From Paenibacillus sp. 1781tsa1 (GTDB lineage Bacteria; Bacillota; Bacilli; Paenibacillales; Paenibacillaceae), in the NCBI RefSeq assembly GCF_024159265.1, contig NZ_JAMYWY010000001.1, forward strand, positions 2,418,001-2,482,000: DNA of 64,000 bases. The letters run 5' to 3'. The notes beneath the pieces are model-generated. The model was not told the origin of the DNA. It saw nothing but the letters and a program-made list of their open reading frames with translations, and ran no database searches. A program made the translations under genes and the position numbers. This document shows positions 18,532-28,448 of the stretch, piece after piece. How positions within the stretch are numbered: position 1 is the first letter of the stretch; each line of letters opens with the position of its first letter.

Positions 18532-21500
18532 ATGTTTTTAAAACGGATTGAATTGGGTGGATTCAAGTCATTCGCCGACAAAACGGAGATGGAATTCGTT
18601 CGTGGCATTACCGCTGTTGTAGGTCCGAACGGAAGTGGCAAGAGTAATATATCGGACGGAATCCGTTGGGTTCTGGGGGAACAAAGTGCCAAGTCGCTGC
18701 GTGGTGGCAAGATGGAAGATATCATCTTTGCAGGTAGTGACGCACGGAAGGCCGTTAATTTCGGCGAAGTGTCGCTCACGCTCGATAACGAGGATCACGC
18801 ACTAGCATTGGATTTTGGTGAAGTGACGGTGACTCGTCGTGTACATCGCAGCGGAGATAGTGAATACTTTATTAATAAGCAATCTTGTCGCTTGAAGGAT
18901 ATTACGGAGTTATTTATGGATACTGGCATTGGTAAGGAAGCCTACTCGATTATTGGACAGGGACGAATTGAAGAGATTCTGAGTACCCGTTCAGAGGATC
19001 GCAGGGGCATCTTTGAAGAGGCTTCAGGTATCGTTAAATATAAATCCCGCAAGCGGGATGCTACGCGCAAACTGGATGAGACAGAGCAGAATTTGCTGCG
19101 TATTCATGATCTCGTGACCGAACTGGAAGATCAGATTGGTCCCTTAAAAGAACAATCGGAGAAAGCGATCCACTATAAAGAACTTCGTTCTCAGCTCAAA
19201 TCAAAGGAAATTTCCATGTATGTGTACCAGATCGAACAGATTCATGCATCCTGGAGTAAGGCCAACGAAAGATTGCAATCGCTAAAACAGGAAGAGGTTG
19301 GACTGGCGGCGATTGTCTCTACGCATGATGCCAAGCTGGAAAATGATCGGAATGCGCTGCGTATCCTGGAAACAGAGACAGAGCAACTGCAATCCGCCTT
19401 ATTGCAATTCAGTGAAGCGACGGAGAAAAGTGAAGGTCTTGGAGAACTGCTCAAGGAGCGCTCGCACCATCTGCAAACGAACCAAGAGCAGCTCAAAGTA
19501 ACGCTTGCCGCCAGTGAAGAGAGACATCGCGAACGGGAAACCGAGCTGATTGCATTGCGTGAGAAGTTTGGCAAACTTGAGCATGAACTGAATGATGTGA
19601 GAAATCAGTTGTCGCAGGAAGAGGCCAAACTCATCGGTGTAACAGGCGGCATTAGCCAGCAGCAAGAGGAAAGCCTCAAAGGCAACTTGCTGGAACTGAT
19701 GAATCAGATGGCTCAGACACGAAATGAAATTCGTTATGTGGATCAGCAGAAAGAAACGCTGGAGCGCAGAATGAATCGCGCGGCTGAGGAATCTGGCAAA
19801 TGGGAAGAACAGAAAGAGACACTGGAAAGTCGCAAAGCGGATATTGAGAAAAAAGTTGTTCGTTTGGGCAAAGAAATCAGTGATCTACGTGGTGGCTATA
19901 TTACGGAAAGTGAACGACTCCAGTCGCTGCAGAAGCTGCTCGAAGAAAGTCGGGGCACGGTCCGTAAATGGGAACAGAAGCGTGAAGCTCAAGTCTCCCG
20001 CCGCGATACGATGAAAGAGATGCAGGATGATTTTGACGGATTCATGCTGGGTGTCAAGGAGGTCCTCAAGGCTTCACGTAAAGGCACGCTAAGCGGTGTG
20101 CATGGAGCTGTGGCTGAACTCGTTAAAGTTCCCGAGAAGATTGAACTTGCGGTAGAGACAGCAATGGGAGCATCCTTGCAGCATGTGGTCATGGAAAATG
20201 AATCAGTTTCCAGACAGGCGATTGCTTTCCTGAAGCAGCGCCAGTTGGGGCGTGCAACATTCCTGCCTCTGGATGTCATTCGTCCTCGCGCCATTGGAGC
20301 GGCTGAGCGTTCCATGATCGAAGGTATGGAAGGCTTCGTGGGGATCGGTGCTGATCTTGTACAATTTGAATCCAAGTACGCTTCGATCATTGGCAGTCTG
20401 TTGGGTAATGTTATTATTGCCGAAACGCTGGAGGTCGCCAATAAAATTGCGGCTCGCTGTCAGTATCGTTTCCGGGTTGTGACACTCGAAGGTGATGTGG
20501 TCAATGCGGGTGGTTCCATGACAGGTGGTAGCCAGCACAAGAAAAATGTTAGTCTGCTCAGCCGGAAACGGCAGCTGGACCAGCTTGATCAGGATATTTT
20601 GGATACCGAAAATCAGATCGTGAAACTGCATCGCAGTGTGGATGATGTAAAAGTTCAACTGGAGCAGTGTCAGGACAAACTGGATGAACTTCGTCAGTCC
20701 GGTGACGATACCCGAAATGCGGAACAGCAGGCTTCGATGGAAATGAAGCAGGTAGAGCATGAGCTTCGCCACGTGCTTGAACAGGTTGCCGTTGCCGGGC
20801 AGGAGAAGAGCGGGTTCACCGAAGAGATCAAAGAGTTGGATACGGCTCGCATCGTCGCTGTGAAGAAGCTGGAGCAGCTTGAAGAGGAAGAAAAAGCGAC
20901 TCATCGTGCTATTCATGCAGCTGAGTTTGCTCGGAAAGCCAATGAATCCGCGAAGGAAGAATTGCAGAGCCAACTCACCGAATTGAAAGTACGCGAAGGC
21001 AAGCTCGATCAGGAGCGATTCTCCAATGGGGAACAATTGCGACGTCTGGAGCGGGAAGTGGAGTCACTGGTCAAAGATCTTCGTCAGAATCGCACCTTGT
21101 TAGCTTCGATGGAAGCGGATCTCAAGAAAACACAGACCGAGAGTGTTAAGCAGATTGAGGATCTGAACCAGTACAAGCTGAAAAAAGCGGAAGCTTCCCA
21201 AGAGCTGGACTTTAAACGTGCTGCCCGAAGTGAGTTGTCGAAAAAGCTTGAGCTTGCCGAGAGCGAAACGAAGGAACAGCGCACGCAGTTGAAAGCTGTG
21301 GAAGAGCAGATGCGACAGACCGAAATTTCCGTGAACCGGTTGGATGTTGAGCTGGAAAATATACTGCGAAAGCTGACGGACGAATACGAACTGGGCTATG
21401 AACTGGCCAAAGAGCGTTATCCGGTGCCGGAAGATGTAGAGCATACACAGGCAGAGGTACAGAAGCTGAAGCGCAGTATATCCGCCCTGGGTGATGTTAA

Positions 21501-22101
21501 CCTGGGAGCGATTGAAGAGTTCCAGCGGGTCAATGAGCGATACGAGTTCCTGAGTGAACAGAAGAATGACCTGGTGGAAGCCAAAACAACGTTGTATCAG
21601 GTTATTCGGGAAATGGAAGACGAGATGGCGAAGCGATTCAAGATCACATTTGATGCAATCCGCCGTGAGTTCGGTACCGTGTTTACCAAGCTGTTTGGCG
21701 GGGGACGTGCTGATCTTGTTCTGATGGACCCGGAGCGTTTGCTTGAAACGGGAATAGATATTGTGGCTCAGCCACCAGGCAAGAAACTGCAAAACCTGCA
21801 ACTGTTATCCGGTGGGGAGCGGGCTTTGACGGCAATGGCTTTGTTATTTGCCATTCTACACGTCAAACCTGTACCATTCTGTGTGCTGGATGAAGTAGAG
21901 GCAGCGCTGGATGAAGCTAACGTGGTACGTTTTGCACAGTACTTGCGTGAATTCTCCGAACAGACACAGTTCATCGTTGTTACCCATCGTAAAGGTACGA
22001 TGGAAGAGGCTGATGTGCTGTATGGAGTTACGATGGAAGAGGGCGGAGTATCCAAGCTCGTTTCGGTTAAACTGGAAGATGAGGAAGCGGTCATTGCCTG
22101 A
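18532..22101 (+). CDS. smc: Chromosome segregation protein SMC
   Basis: ATPase that organises and segregates the chromosome with ScpA/ScpB. 1189 aa in the classic order: N-terminal head with Walker A GPNGSGKSN (about 32-40), long coiled coil, globular hinge (about 510-645, with VHGAVAELVKVPEK and GGSMTGGS), returning coiled coil, and C-terminal head with signature LLSGGERALTAMALLFA and Walker B FCVLDEVEAALDEAN. AGAGGAGGTGA precedes ATG 18532 by 11 bases; the upstream in-frame extension runs through that site. The rnc-smc-ftsY order is standard in Bacillota. Confidence 0.97.
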   Translation: MFLKRIELGGFKSFADKTEMEFVRGITAVVGPNGSGKSNISDGIRWVLGEQSAKSLRGGKMEDIIFAGSDARKAVNFGEVSLTLDNEDHALALDFGEVTVTRRVHRSGDSEYFINKQSCRLKDITELFMDTGIGKEAYSIIGQGRIEEILSTRSEDRRGIFEEASGIVKYKSRKRDATRKLDETEQNLLRIHDLVTELEDQIGPLKEQSEKAIHYKELRSQLKSKEISMYVYQIEQIHASWSKANERLQSLKQEEVGLAAIVSTHDAKLENDRNALRILETETEQLQSALLQFSEATEKSEGLGELLKERSHHLQTNQEQLKVTLAASEERHRERETELIALREKFGKLEHELNDVRNQLSQEEAKLIGVTGGISQQQEESLKGNLLELMNQMAQTRNEIRYVDQQKETLERRMNRAAEESGKWEEQKETLESRKADIEKKVVRLGKEISDLRGGYITESERLQSLQKLLEESRGTVRKWEQKREAQVSRRDTMKEMQDDFDGFMLGVKEVLKASRKGTLSGVHGAVAELVKVPEKIELAVETAMGASLQHVVMENESVSRQAIAFLKQRQLGRATFLPLDVIRPRAIGAAERSMIEGMEGFVGIGADLVQFESKYASIIGSLLGNVIIAETLEVANKIAARCQYRFRVVTLEGDVVNAGGSMTGGSQHKKNVSLLSRKRQLDQLDQDILDTENQIVKLHRSVDDVKVQLEQCQDKLDELRQSGDDTRNAEQQASMEMKQVEHELRHVLEQVAVAGQEKSGFTEEIKELDTARIVAVKKLEQLEEEEKATHRAIHAAEFARKANESAKEELQSQLTELKVREGKLDQERFSNGEQLRRLEREVESLVKDLRQNRTLLASMEADLKKTQTESVKQIEDLNQYKLKKAEASQELDFKRAARSELSKKLELAESETKEQRTQLKAVEEQMRQTEISVNRLDVELENILRKLTDEYELGYELAKERYPVPEDVEHTQAEVQKLKRSISALGDVNLGAIEEFQRVNERYEFLSEQKNDLVEAKTTLYQVIREMEDEMAKRFKITFDAIRREFGTVFTKLFGGGRADLVLMDPERLLETGIDIVAQPPGKKLQNLQLLSGGERALTAMALLFAILHVKPVPFCVLDEVEAALDEANVVRFAQYLREFSEQTQFIVVTHRKGTMEEADVLYGVTMEEGGVSKLVSVKLEDEEAVIA

Positions 22102-22206
22102 TCGATCCAAGGCTGTGGGACCTATGAACTCATTATCATTATTAAAATTCATTTAGATTGAGCATTATTGCATAGCGCTAGATTATGTACACGATGGAGG
22201 GGCTTT

Positions 22207-23220
22207 ATGAGTTTTTTTAAAAAGCTGAGAGACAGCATTGCAAACAAAACGGAGTCGGTTACCAAACAGTTCAAGGATGGATTGGAAAAGACACGTAAAG
22301 GGCTAGTGGAGAAAGTGTCGGATCTCGTGATCCGCCGCAAAAAAATCGATGAAGAGTTCTATGAAGAACTGGAAGAGATTTTGATTGGAGCAGACGTTGG
22401 CGTGAATACGGTCATGAATCTGATCGAAGACCTGCGCGTTGAGGTGAAAAAACGCAAAATTGAAGATGCGGCTGAGTTACAGCCTGTATTGTCCGAGAAA
22501 CTGACGGATCTTCTTCGTGGCGAACAGAATAACGAGCTGAAAATGAATCCAGATGGCATTACTGTCATTTTGTTTGTTGGTGTTAACGGTGTTGGTAAAA
22601 CAACGACAATTGGCAAGCTGGCGCATCGATTTAAACAGCAAGGTAAAAAAGTCATCATGGCCGCTGGAGATACGTTCCGTGCCGGAGCCATCGAACAGCT
22701 GGAAGTATGGGGACAACGTGCCGGTGTCGATGTTATCAAACAGCAATCCGGTTCTGATCCAGCAGCGGTTATGTATGATGCGGTGCAGGCAGCAAAACAA
22801 CGGGGTGCCGATGTTCTCCTCTGTGATACAGCAGGTCGTCTGCAAAACAAATCTAACCTGATGGACGAGCTTAACAAGATCTATCGTGTCATCCAACGTG
22901 AAATTCCGGATGCTCCGCATGAAGTGTTGATGGTTCTGGATGCGACCACAGGTCAGAATGCCTTGAACCAAGCCAAGCTCTTCGGAGAGAAAAGCGGCGT
23001 AACCGGCCTCGTTCTGACGAAGCTGGATGGAACAGCCAAAGGGGGGATCGTTGTTGCGATTCGTCAGGAGCTGGACTTGCCAGTGAAGCTTGTGGGTCTG
23101 GGTGAGAAGATCGATGATCTGCAACAATTTGATTCAGAGCAGTTCGTGCATGCCTTGTTCGCCGGATTGATCCAGGAGCAGCCAGCTGAAAGTGCTGAAG
23201 AAGAGGAAACGAACTCCTAG
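22207..23220 (+). CDS. ftsY: Signal recognition particle receptor FtsY
   Basis: SRP receptor GTPase delivering nascent membrane proteins to Sec. 337 aa. A basic amphipathic N-terminus (FFKKLRDSIANK) suits membrane contact; then the N domain and NG domain with G1 GVNGVGKTTTIGKLA, DTAGR and TKLDGTAKGG. ATG 22207 follows GGAGGGG. It forms a functional pair with ffh encoded 1.5 kb downstream. Confidence 0.97.
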   Translation: MSFFKKLRDSIANKTESVTKQFKDGLEKTRKGLVEKVSDLVIRRKKIDEEFYEELEEILIGADVGVNTVMNLIEDLRVEVKKRKIEDAAELQPVLSEKLTDLLRGEQNNELKMNPDGITVILFVGVNGVGKTTTIGKLAHRFKQQGKKVIMAAGDTFRAGAIEQLEVWGQRAGVDVIKQQSGSDPAAVMYDAVQAAKQRGADVLLCDTAGRLQNKSNLMDELNKIYRVIQREIPDAPHEVLMVLDATTGQNALNQAKLFGEKSGVTGLVLTKLDGTAKGGIVVAIRQELDLPVKLVGLGEKIDDLQQFDSEQFVHALFAGLIQEQPAESAEEEETNS

Positions 23221-23260
23221 AACCATTGTTAATTAGGATAAATGAATAGCGTTAAGCGTA

Positions 23261-23309
23261 ATTGCCAGTGATAGACGTGATAAGTGTCACGTGTAATGTC
23301 ACTGGCAAT
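23261..23309. repeat. 49-nt imperfect palindrome between ftsY and hlyIII
   Basis: ATTGCCAGTGA (23261-23271) and TCACTGGCAAT (23299-23309) are perfect 11-bp arms. Nested inside, ACGTGA and TCACGT pair around a 6-nt centre. No T tract follows, but a TATAAT lies at 23315-23320, so it abuts a possible hlyIII promoter. It may be an operator or a transcript-end hairpin. Confidence 0.6.
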
Positions 23310-23365
23310 ACGTGTATAATGGGAATAAAGCAGGCAATGCTAAAGGGCTAGAAAGGACGGTTGAA

Positions 23366-24013
23366 ATGGCCAATACTCATACCTATTCTCGCCGTGAAGA
23401 AGTCGCCAATGCGGTGACACATGGAATCGGCGCTGCACTTAGTGTAGCTGCACTGGTGATATTGATTGTATTTTCAAGTATAAAAGGCACGGCTTGGCAT
23501 GTGGTCAGTTTCACGATCTACGGGATCACCATGCTGCTGCTCTATACGAGTTCTACTCTCGTGCATGCATGGAAAGATGGCAAAGTGAAAGATTTATTTG
23601 AGATTTTCGACCATTCTTCCATTTATTTGTTTATTGCGGGATCGTACACTCCGCTGTTGTTTATTGCTGTTCGCGGTACACTTGGATGGACCCTGTTCGG
23701 TATAATCTGGGGAATCGCATTATTCGGCGTGATCTTTAAGGCGTTTTTTACGAAAAGATTTCTATTCATGTCCACGATTTTTTATGTTGCGATGGGCTGG
23801 CTCATCGTAATTGCCTGGCAACCGCTTATGGCTGCCATACCTACTGGCGGAATTGTGCTGCTGGTTGCTGGAGGCCTGATGTATACACTGGGTACACTAT
23901 TTTATGTGTGGCGCGGATTTCCTTACCACCATGCGATATGGCATCTCTTTGTGCTGGCAGGCAGTATTCTTCATTTCTTTATGGTGCTGTTGTACCTTAC
24001 ACCACTTCGCTAG
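23366..24013 (+). CDS. Hemolysin III / PAQR family membrane protein
   Basis: 215 aa with seven hydrophobic segments, as in the HlyIII/YqfA branch of the PAQR superfamily. Conserved putative metal-binding residues are seen in SSTLVHAW, FDHSSIYLFIAGSYTP and HHAIWHLFVLAGSILHF. The physiological role in Bacillota is unsettled (membrane homeostasis is proposed); the haemolysin name is historical. ATG 23366 follows GAAAGGA. It is not part of the usual ftsY-ylxM-ffh order and is flanked by its own palindrome and terminator. Confidence 0.88.
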   Translation: MANTHTYSRREEVANAVTHGIGAALSVAALVILIVFSSIKGTAWHVVSFTIYGITMLLLYTSSTLVHAWKDGKVKDLFEIFDHSSIYLFIAGSYTPLLFIAVRGTLGWTLFGIIWGIALFGVIFKAFFTKRFLFMSTIFYVAMGWLIVIAWQPLMAAIPTGGIVLLVAGGLMYTLGTLFYVWRGFPYHHAIWHLFVLAGSILHFFMVLLYLTPLR

Positions 24014-24021
24014 AACGCCAT

Positions 24022-24066
24022 AAACGGATGCATCTCCACGGACTGAGACGCGTTCGTTTTTCTTTT
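24022..24066 (+). terminator. Rho-independent terminator after hlyIII
   Basis: AAACGGATGC pairs with GCGTTCGTTT (two G-U) and is followed by a T-rich tract. Confidence 0.65.
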
Positions 24067-24191
24067 ACATAGAGGTGATTTCTTACAGGTAAAGATAGGA
24101 TCTGCTTGTTGTGAAATAAGGTATATATCACCCGTTAAACATCGAAATAACATATCATCAAAGCTGTTTTTATTGTGACAAGTATTTTTGC

Positions 24192-24220
24192 TTGACAACC
24201 TGATTTGTTTTAGGTATTAT
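24192..24220 (+). promoter_or_regulatory. SigA-type promoter of ylxM-ffh
   Basis: TTGACA (24192-24197), 17-base spacer, TATTAT (24215-24220), 55 bases before ylxM. Confidence 0.7.
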
Positions 24221-24275
24221 TAGGAACGTTGCAAGAGTGTAAAGTGTTTTTCCTTGACGAAGGGAGTGCCCCGAT

Positions 24276-24626
24276 GTGAGTCAAGAAAACCGGCTTGAGA
24301 AGACAAACCGGATTAACTTGCTGTTTGCCTTTTATGAATTGTTACTTACCGAGAAACAGCAGACTTTTCTAAAGTATTACTTTCATGACGATTTTTCACT
24401 TGGTGAAATTGCAGCCGAGTTTGAGATCAGCCGCCAGGCGGTATACGAGCATATCAAGCGTGCCGAACAAGTGCTGGAGAATTACGAAAGCAAGCTGGGC
24501 TTGTTGGAAAAGCATGAACGGCGTAATCGCAATCTTGAAGATTTGCAAAATGCATTGGAACGCGCAGGCGTCTCCATTGATAACAACAAACAAATACACG
24601 ATATCGTTGCTCAGCTCAGCGAATGA
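24276..24626 (+). CDS. ylxM: YlxM family DNA-binding protein
   Basis: 116 aa, resembling sigma region 4, with a helix-turn-helix in LGEIAAEFEISRQAVYEHIKRAEQ. In streptococci the YlxM homologue modulates SRP function; in Bacillota it is always next to ffh. The start is GTG 24276 with AGGGAG about 9 bases upstream. Confidence 0.92.
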   Translation: MSQENRLEKTNRINLLFAFYELLLTEKQQTFLKYYFHDDFSLGEIAAEFEISRQAVYEHIKRAEQVLENYESKLGLLEKHERRNRNLEDLQNALERAGVSIDNNKQIHDIVAQLSE

Positions 24627-24695
24627 GAAGATTATAACGGCTCAGTGGAACTTATCGGTCTTAAAAACAGTAATAAAGCTTAAGGAGGTGGGATC

Positions 24696-26072
24696 ATGGC
24701 ATTTGAAGGATTAACGACCCGATTACAGAATGTGTTCAGCAAGCTGCGCGGCAAAGGCAAGGTGTCTGATGAAGATGTAGCCGAGGCTATGCGCGAGGTA
24801 CGTCTGGCATTGCTCGAAGCGGATGTAAACTTCAAAGTGGTCAAGGAATTCATCGCCAAGGTGAAAGAGAAGGCTGTTGGCAAAGAAGTGATGGAGAGCT
24901 TCACGCCAGGAATGGTCATCATCGACATCGTTAACAAGGAACTAACGGATTTGATGGGTGGAAGCCAGGCCAAACTGGCTAAAGCGAACAAACCGCCTAC
25001 GGTGCTGATGATGGTTGGTTTGCAGGGTGCTGGTAAAACAACCACATCGGGTAAACTGGCTAAAATGCTGCAAAAGCAAAACAGCAGACCATTGCTTGTT
25101 GCAGGAGATATTTATCGTCCGGCAGCGATCAAACAGTTGCAAGTACTTGGAGAGCAGATCAAAGCGCCGGTATTCACACTCGGAGATCAGACAAGCCCTG
25201 TGGAGATCGCACGTCAAGGTCTTCAACATGCCAAAGATAACGGTAATGACTATGTTATTATCGATACAGCTGGACGTCTGCATGTTGATGAAGAGCTGAT
25301 GGAAGAACTTCGCCAGATTCACAGCGTAGTGAATCCGGATGAAGTACTGCTTGTGGTGGACAGCATGACAGGTCAGGATGCGGTTAACGTAGCAGAACAC
25401 TTTAACCAGCAGCTTAATCTGACCGGGGTTGTCCTGACTAAGCTGGATGGCGATACTCGTGGTGGTGCTGCACTTTCTGTCAAAGCCGTTACGGGTTGTC
25501 CAATCAAGTTTGCTTCCCTTGGAGAGAAACTTGATGCTTTGGAGCCGTTCCACCCGGAACGTATGGCTTCACGGATTCTCGGTATGGGAGATATGTTATC
25601 TCTGATTGAGAAAGCACAATTAAACATTGATACCGATAAAGCCAAGGAAATGGAACGGAAGATGCGTAATGCAGAATTCACGTTTGAAGATTTCCTGGAG
25701 CAGATGGATCAAGTGAAAAAGCTGGGACCAATCGATCAGATCATGGATATGATCCCCGGCATGGGCAAGATGAAACAAGCCAAGGACCTGAAAGTTGATG
25801 ATAAACAGATGGGCCGGATCGAAGCGATCGTTTACTCAATGACGACCGAGGAGAAACGCAACCCAGACTTGATCAACCATAGCCGTCGGAAGCGTATTGC
25901 TACCGGAAGCGGAACATCTCTGGCTGAAGTAAATCGTCTGATCAAGCAGTTTGATGAGATGCGCCGCATGATGAAACAGTTCTCGGATATGATGGGACCT
26001 AAAGGCGGTAAAAACAAAGCGATGAAGCAGCTTAAAGGTATGGGCAAAGGAATGAAGTTTCCTTTCCGTTGA
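24696..26072 (+). CDS. ffh: Signal recognition particle protein Ffh
   Basis: GTPase that binds 4.5S/6S RNA and signal sequences. 458 aa: N domain, G domain with GLQGAGKTTTSGKLA, DTAGR and TKLDGDTRGG, then a methionine-rich M domain (about 300-458) ending in a Gly/Lys/Met tail. TAAGGAGGTGGG precedes the ATG. It is followed at 53 bases by rpsP, probably on one transcript. Confidence 0.98.
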   Translation: MAFEGLTTRLQNVFSKLRGKGKVSDEDVAEAMREVRLALLEADVNFKVVKEFIAKVKEKAVGKEVMESFTPGMVIIDIVNKELTDLMGGSQAKLAKANKPPTVLMMVGLQGAGKTTTSGKLAKMLQKQNSRPLLVAGDIYRPAAIKQLQVLGEQIKAPVFTLGDQTSPVEIARQGLQHAKDNGNDYVIIDTAGRLHVDEELMEELRQIHSVVNPDEVLLVVDSMTGQDAVNVAEHFNQQLNLTGVVLTKLDGDTRGGAALSVKAVTGCPIKFASLGEKLDALEPFHPERMASRILGMGDMLSLIEKAQLNIDTDKAKEMERKMRNAEFTFEDFLEQMDQVKKLGPIDQIMDMIPGMGKMKQAKDLKVDDKQMGRIEAIVYSMTTEEKRNPDLINHSRRKRIATGSGTSLAEVNRLIKQFDEMRRMMKQFSDMMGPKGGKNKAMKQLKGMGKGMKFPFR

Positions 26073-26125
26073 TTTAAGCGAAGCTGGATCATATACAGAT
26101 TTCATTGAAGGAGGTGAATTTTCAA

Positions 26126-26398
26126 ATGGCAGTTCGTATTCGTCTGAAACGTATGGGTGCTCACAAAGCTCCTTTCTACCGCGTAGTGGTATCGGATTCC
26201 CGTTCCCCACGTGACGGTCGTTTTATCGAGGAGATCGGTTACTACAACCCGGTTGAACAACCGGCTGTTGTTAAGATCGATGAAGATAAAGCATTGGCAT
26301 GGCTTCAAAACGGTGCACAAGCATCTGACACTGTCCGCAACTTGCTTAGCAAAGCGGGCGTGATGAAGAAGTTCCACGAGTCTAAATTATCTAAATAA
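26126..26398 (+). CDS. rpsP: 30S ribosomal protein S16
   Basis: 90 aa, N-terminus [20 protein letters not shown], the family signature. GAAGGAGGTGA lies before ATG 26126; an earlier in-frame ATG at 26105 is upstream of that site and was rejected. Confidence 0.98.
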   Translation: MAVRIRLKRMGAHKAPFYRVVVSDSRSPRDGRFIEEIGYYNPVEQPAVVKIDEDKALAWLQNGAQASDTVRNLLSKAGVMKKFHESKLSK

Positions 26399-26421
26399 AG
26401 TGCTGATTCGGAGGGTCATCT

Positions 26422-26652
26422 ATGGAAGAATTAGTAAGCATAATTGCTAAGGCTTTAGTCGATCATCCGGAAGATGTGGCGGTTCGGACGGTTGAGAAAG
26501 ACCGGCTTGTCGTTTATGAGTTAACCGTTCATCCTGACGATGTCGGGAAGGTAATTGGTAAACAGGGGCGAATCGCGAAATCACTTCGTACGGTCGTCAC
26601 ATCAGCAGCAGTTAAGATGGATAAACGGGTTACCGTTGATATCATATCTTAA
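26422..26652 (+). CDS. khpA: RNA-binding KH-domain protein KhpA (YlqC)
   Basis: 76 aa, a single KH domain with the GxxG loop in VIGKQGRIAKSLRT. With KhpB (not in the window), KhpA homologues bind RNA and affect cell-length control in Gram-positive cocci. The 23-base gap to rpsP and a downstream terminator define the end of the ylxM-ffh-rpsP-khpA unit. Confidence 0.93.
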   Translation: MEELVSIIAKALVDHPEDVAVRTVEKDRLVVYELTVHPDDVGKVIGKQGRIAKSLRTVVTSAAVKMDKRVTVDIIS

Positions 26653-26982
26653 AGATATACGAAAGGGGGTTAGGATGCATGTCCTAGCCCCTTTTCGTGC
26701 ATGCTGAAACTTAAATAATATAATTGAAATAGCTCGTTAAGTATGATTATTTGCGGAAGTAGTGAAGGGTACGGAATCGATTCTGAAGAAGCGTCAGCGT
26801 TCGCCTTAAAGCTTTCTGAAAGAAAGCTACATCGGAAGCATATGCTATCACCGGATTTTCACCTTTAAAAATAATTAAAAAAATTAGGGGATAACAGCGA
26901 TCCGAAGAACGATCCGTAACCGGAACGGTCGCATGGAGATCATCAAATATGAGTACCATATGAATGGATTGTAGGAGGAAAT
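26653..26982 (+). other. khpA-rimM spacer
   Basis: 330 bases. It holds the khpA terminator, a small hairpin AGCTTTC-TGAAA-GAAAGCT (26810-26828), an AT-rich stretch (about 26860-26895), and two close copies of CGATCCG near 26900-26920. ylqD, found here in B. subtilis, is absent. No gene or clear promoter seen. Confidence 0.6.
26662..26697 (+). terminator. Rho-independent terminator of the ffh-rpsP-khpA unit
   Basis: AAAGGGG-(G)-TTAGGA pairs with TCCTAGCCCCTTT with one bulge and a G-U pair, followed by TTTTC. Confidence 0.75.
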
Positions 26983-27495
26983 ATGGCAGAGTTTATGAAT
27001 GTAGGTAAAATCGTTAATACACATGGAATTCGCGGTGAGGTGAGAATCATGCCTTTAACCGATTTCCCGGAAGTGCGTTTTGCGAAAAATGCAGAGTTGT
27101 TTTTCTTTACACCAGATAATCATCCAGTCATGGTTAACGTGGAATCTGCACGTTTGCATAAAAATATGTATATTCTTCGTCTGAAAGAGTACGGCAATAT
27201 TAATGAAGTAGAGAAGTTTAAAGGTGGCATGGCCAAAGTGTTAAAAGAGAACCTGGCTGAGTTGGAGGAAGGCGAATATTACTTCCATCAAATCGTTGGG
27301 TGTTCTGTCATCACCGAAGAGGGTGAAACGCTCGGAACAATCTCTGAAATCCTGACTCCTGGTGCCAATGATGTATGGGTTGTCAAAACTCCGGCAGGCA
27401 AAGAAGTACTGATTCCCGTTATTGATGATGTCGTGCTTGATGTGGACATCGAACAGAAGCAAGTGAAGATTCATCTGATGGAAGGGCTGCTGTAA
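26983..27495 (+). CDS. rimM: Ribosome maturation factor RimM
   Basis: Binds S19 and the 30S head during assembly. 170 aa, with the N-terminal RimM domain ([17 protein letters not shown]) and C-terminal PRC-barrel (about 95-168, with [19 protein letters not shown]). GGAGGAAAT before the ATG. trmD starts one base after its stop codon, so the two are tightly coupled. Confidence 0.97.
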   Translation: MAEFMNVGKIVNTHGIRGEVRIMPLTDFPEVRFAKNAELFFFTPDNHPVMVNVESARLHKNMYILRLKEYGNINEVEKFKGGMAKVLKENLAELEEGEYYFHQIVGCSVITEEGETLGTISEILTPGANDVWVVKTPAGKEVLIPVIDDVVLDVDIEQKQVKIHLMEGLL

Positions 27496-27496
27496 C

Positions 27497-28264
27497 ATGA
27501 AAGTGGATGTATTAACGCTATTCCCGGAGATGTTTGATGGAGTGTTCGGGGCAAGCATTCTGGGCAAAGCTCAAACGAAGGGGCTGGTATCCCTCGGTGC
27601 AACCAACTTCCGTAATTATGCGACCAATAAACATAATACAGTAGATGATGCTCCTTACGGCGGTGGTGGGGGGATGGTACTAAAACCAGATCCAATCTTT
27701 GCTGCTGTAGAAGATGTTCTGGAGCAACGCGGAGAAGCTGCCGCAACGATGAAACCTCCACGTATCATTCTAATGTGTCCGCAAGGTGAGACGTTTACAC
27801 AAAAAAAAGCAGAAGAACTTGTGCAGGAAGATCATCTGATTTTTATATGTGGACATTATGAAGGTTACGATGAACGAATCCGCGAATTTCTCGTAACGGA
27901 TGAACTATCCATTGGTGATTACGTACTCACGGGTGGGGAGCTACCTGCTATGGTTGCGATTGACAGCATCGTACGCCTAATTCCCGGTGTGCTTGGCAAT
28001 GAGACAAGTGCCGTAACGGATTCATTCAGTACTGGACTTCTCGAATATCCACACTACACACGTCCACCCGAGTTTAGGGGCATGAAAGTACCGGATATGC
28101 TGTTGTCGGGACATCATCTGAACATTGAGGCGTGGCGCAGGGAACAGTCGTTGCTTCGTACGCTGGAGCGCAGACCGGAGATGTTGGAAACGGCAGACTT
28201 GACGGAGAAAGAACGAATTTGGCTAAAAAAGATACGCTTAGACCGTAAACATAGCACAGAGTAA
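27497..28264 (+). CDS. trmD: tRNA (guanine37-N1)-methyltransferase
   Basis: SAM-dependent m1G37 methylation of tRNAs reading CNN codons; prevents frameshifting. 255 aa SPOUT-fold enzyme: N-terminus [14 protein letters not shown], catalytic/SAM knot with [32 protein letters not shown]-terminal domain with [19 protein letters not shown]. The ribosome site (GGAAGGG) lies inside the end of rimM. Confidence 0.97.
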   Translation: MKVDVLTLFPEMFDGVFGASILGKAQTKGLVSLGATNFRNYATNKHNTVDDAPYGGGGGMVLKPDPIFAAVEDVLEQRGEAAATMKPPRIILMCPQGETFTQKKAEELVQEDHLIFICGHYEGYDERIREFLVTDELSIGDYVLTGGELPAMVAIDSIVRLIPGVLGNETSAVTDSFSTGLLEYPHYTRPPEFRGMKVPDMLLSGHHLNIEAWRREQSLLRTLERRPEMLETADLTEKERIWLKKIRLDRKHSTE

Positions 28265-28314
28265 ATATACGTTTCGTATCTATAAACACGTTAATATTAT
28301 TTTTTAGAGTTCAT

Positions 28315-28348
28315 AAAGCCGACCTTGATCCCAAAGGTTGGCTTTTTT
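28315..28348 (+). terminator. Rho-independent terminator of rimM-trmD
   Basis: AAAGCCGACCTT pairs with AAGGTTGGCTTT (one G-U), followed by TTTTTT. It separates trmD from rplS, which in B. subtilis are close neighbours. Confidence 0.85.
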
Positions 28349-28448
28349 GTGTATTGAAAAGAAGCTGGATTTTCATTGGAATATTCTATAAAATGGAAGT
28401 GTATATTGAAACTGAGTTTCATTAAGTGAAACTAAAGGTGGTGTATGA

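Noticed and set aside
20203..21036. 277-aa open frame on the - strand inside smc
   Set aside because: Antisense shadow of the coiled-coil coding sequence: no ribosome site, Leu/Phe/His-rich composition, and the + strand gene is certain.
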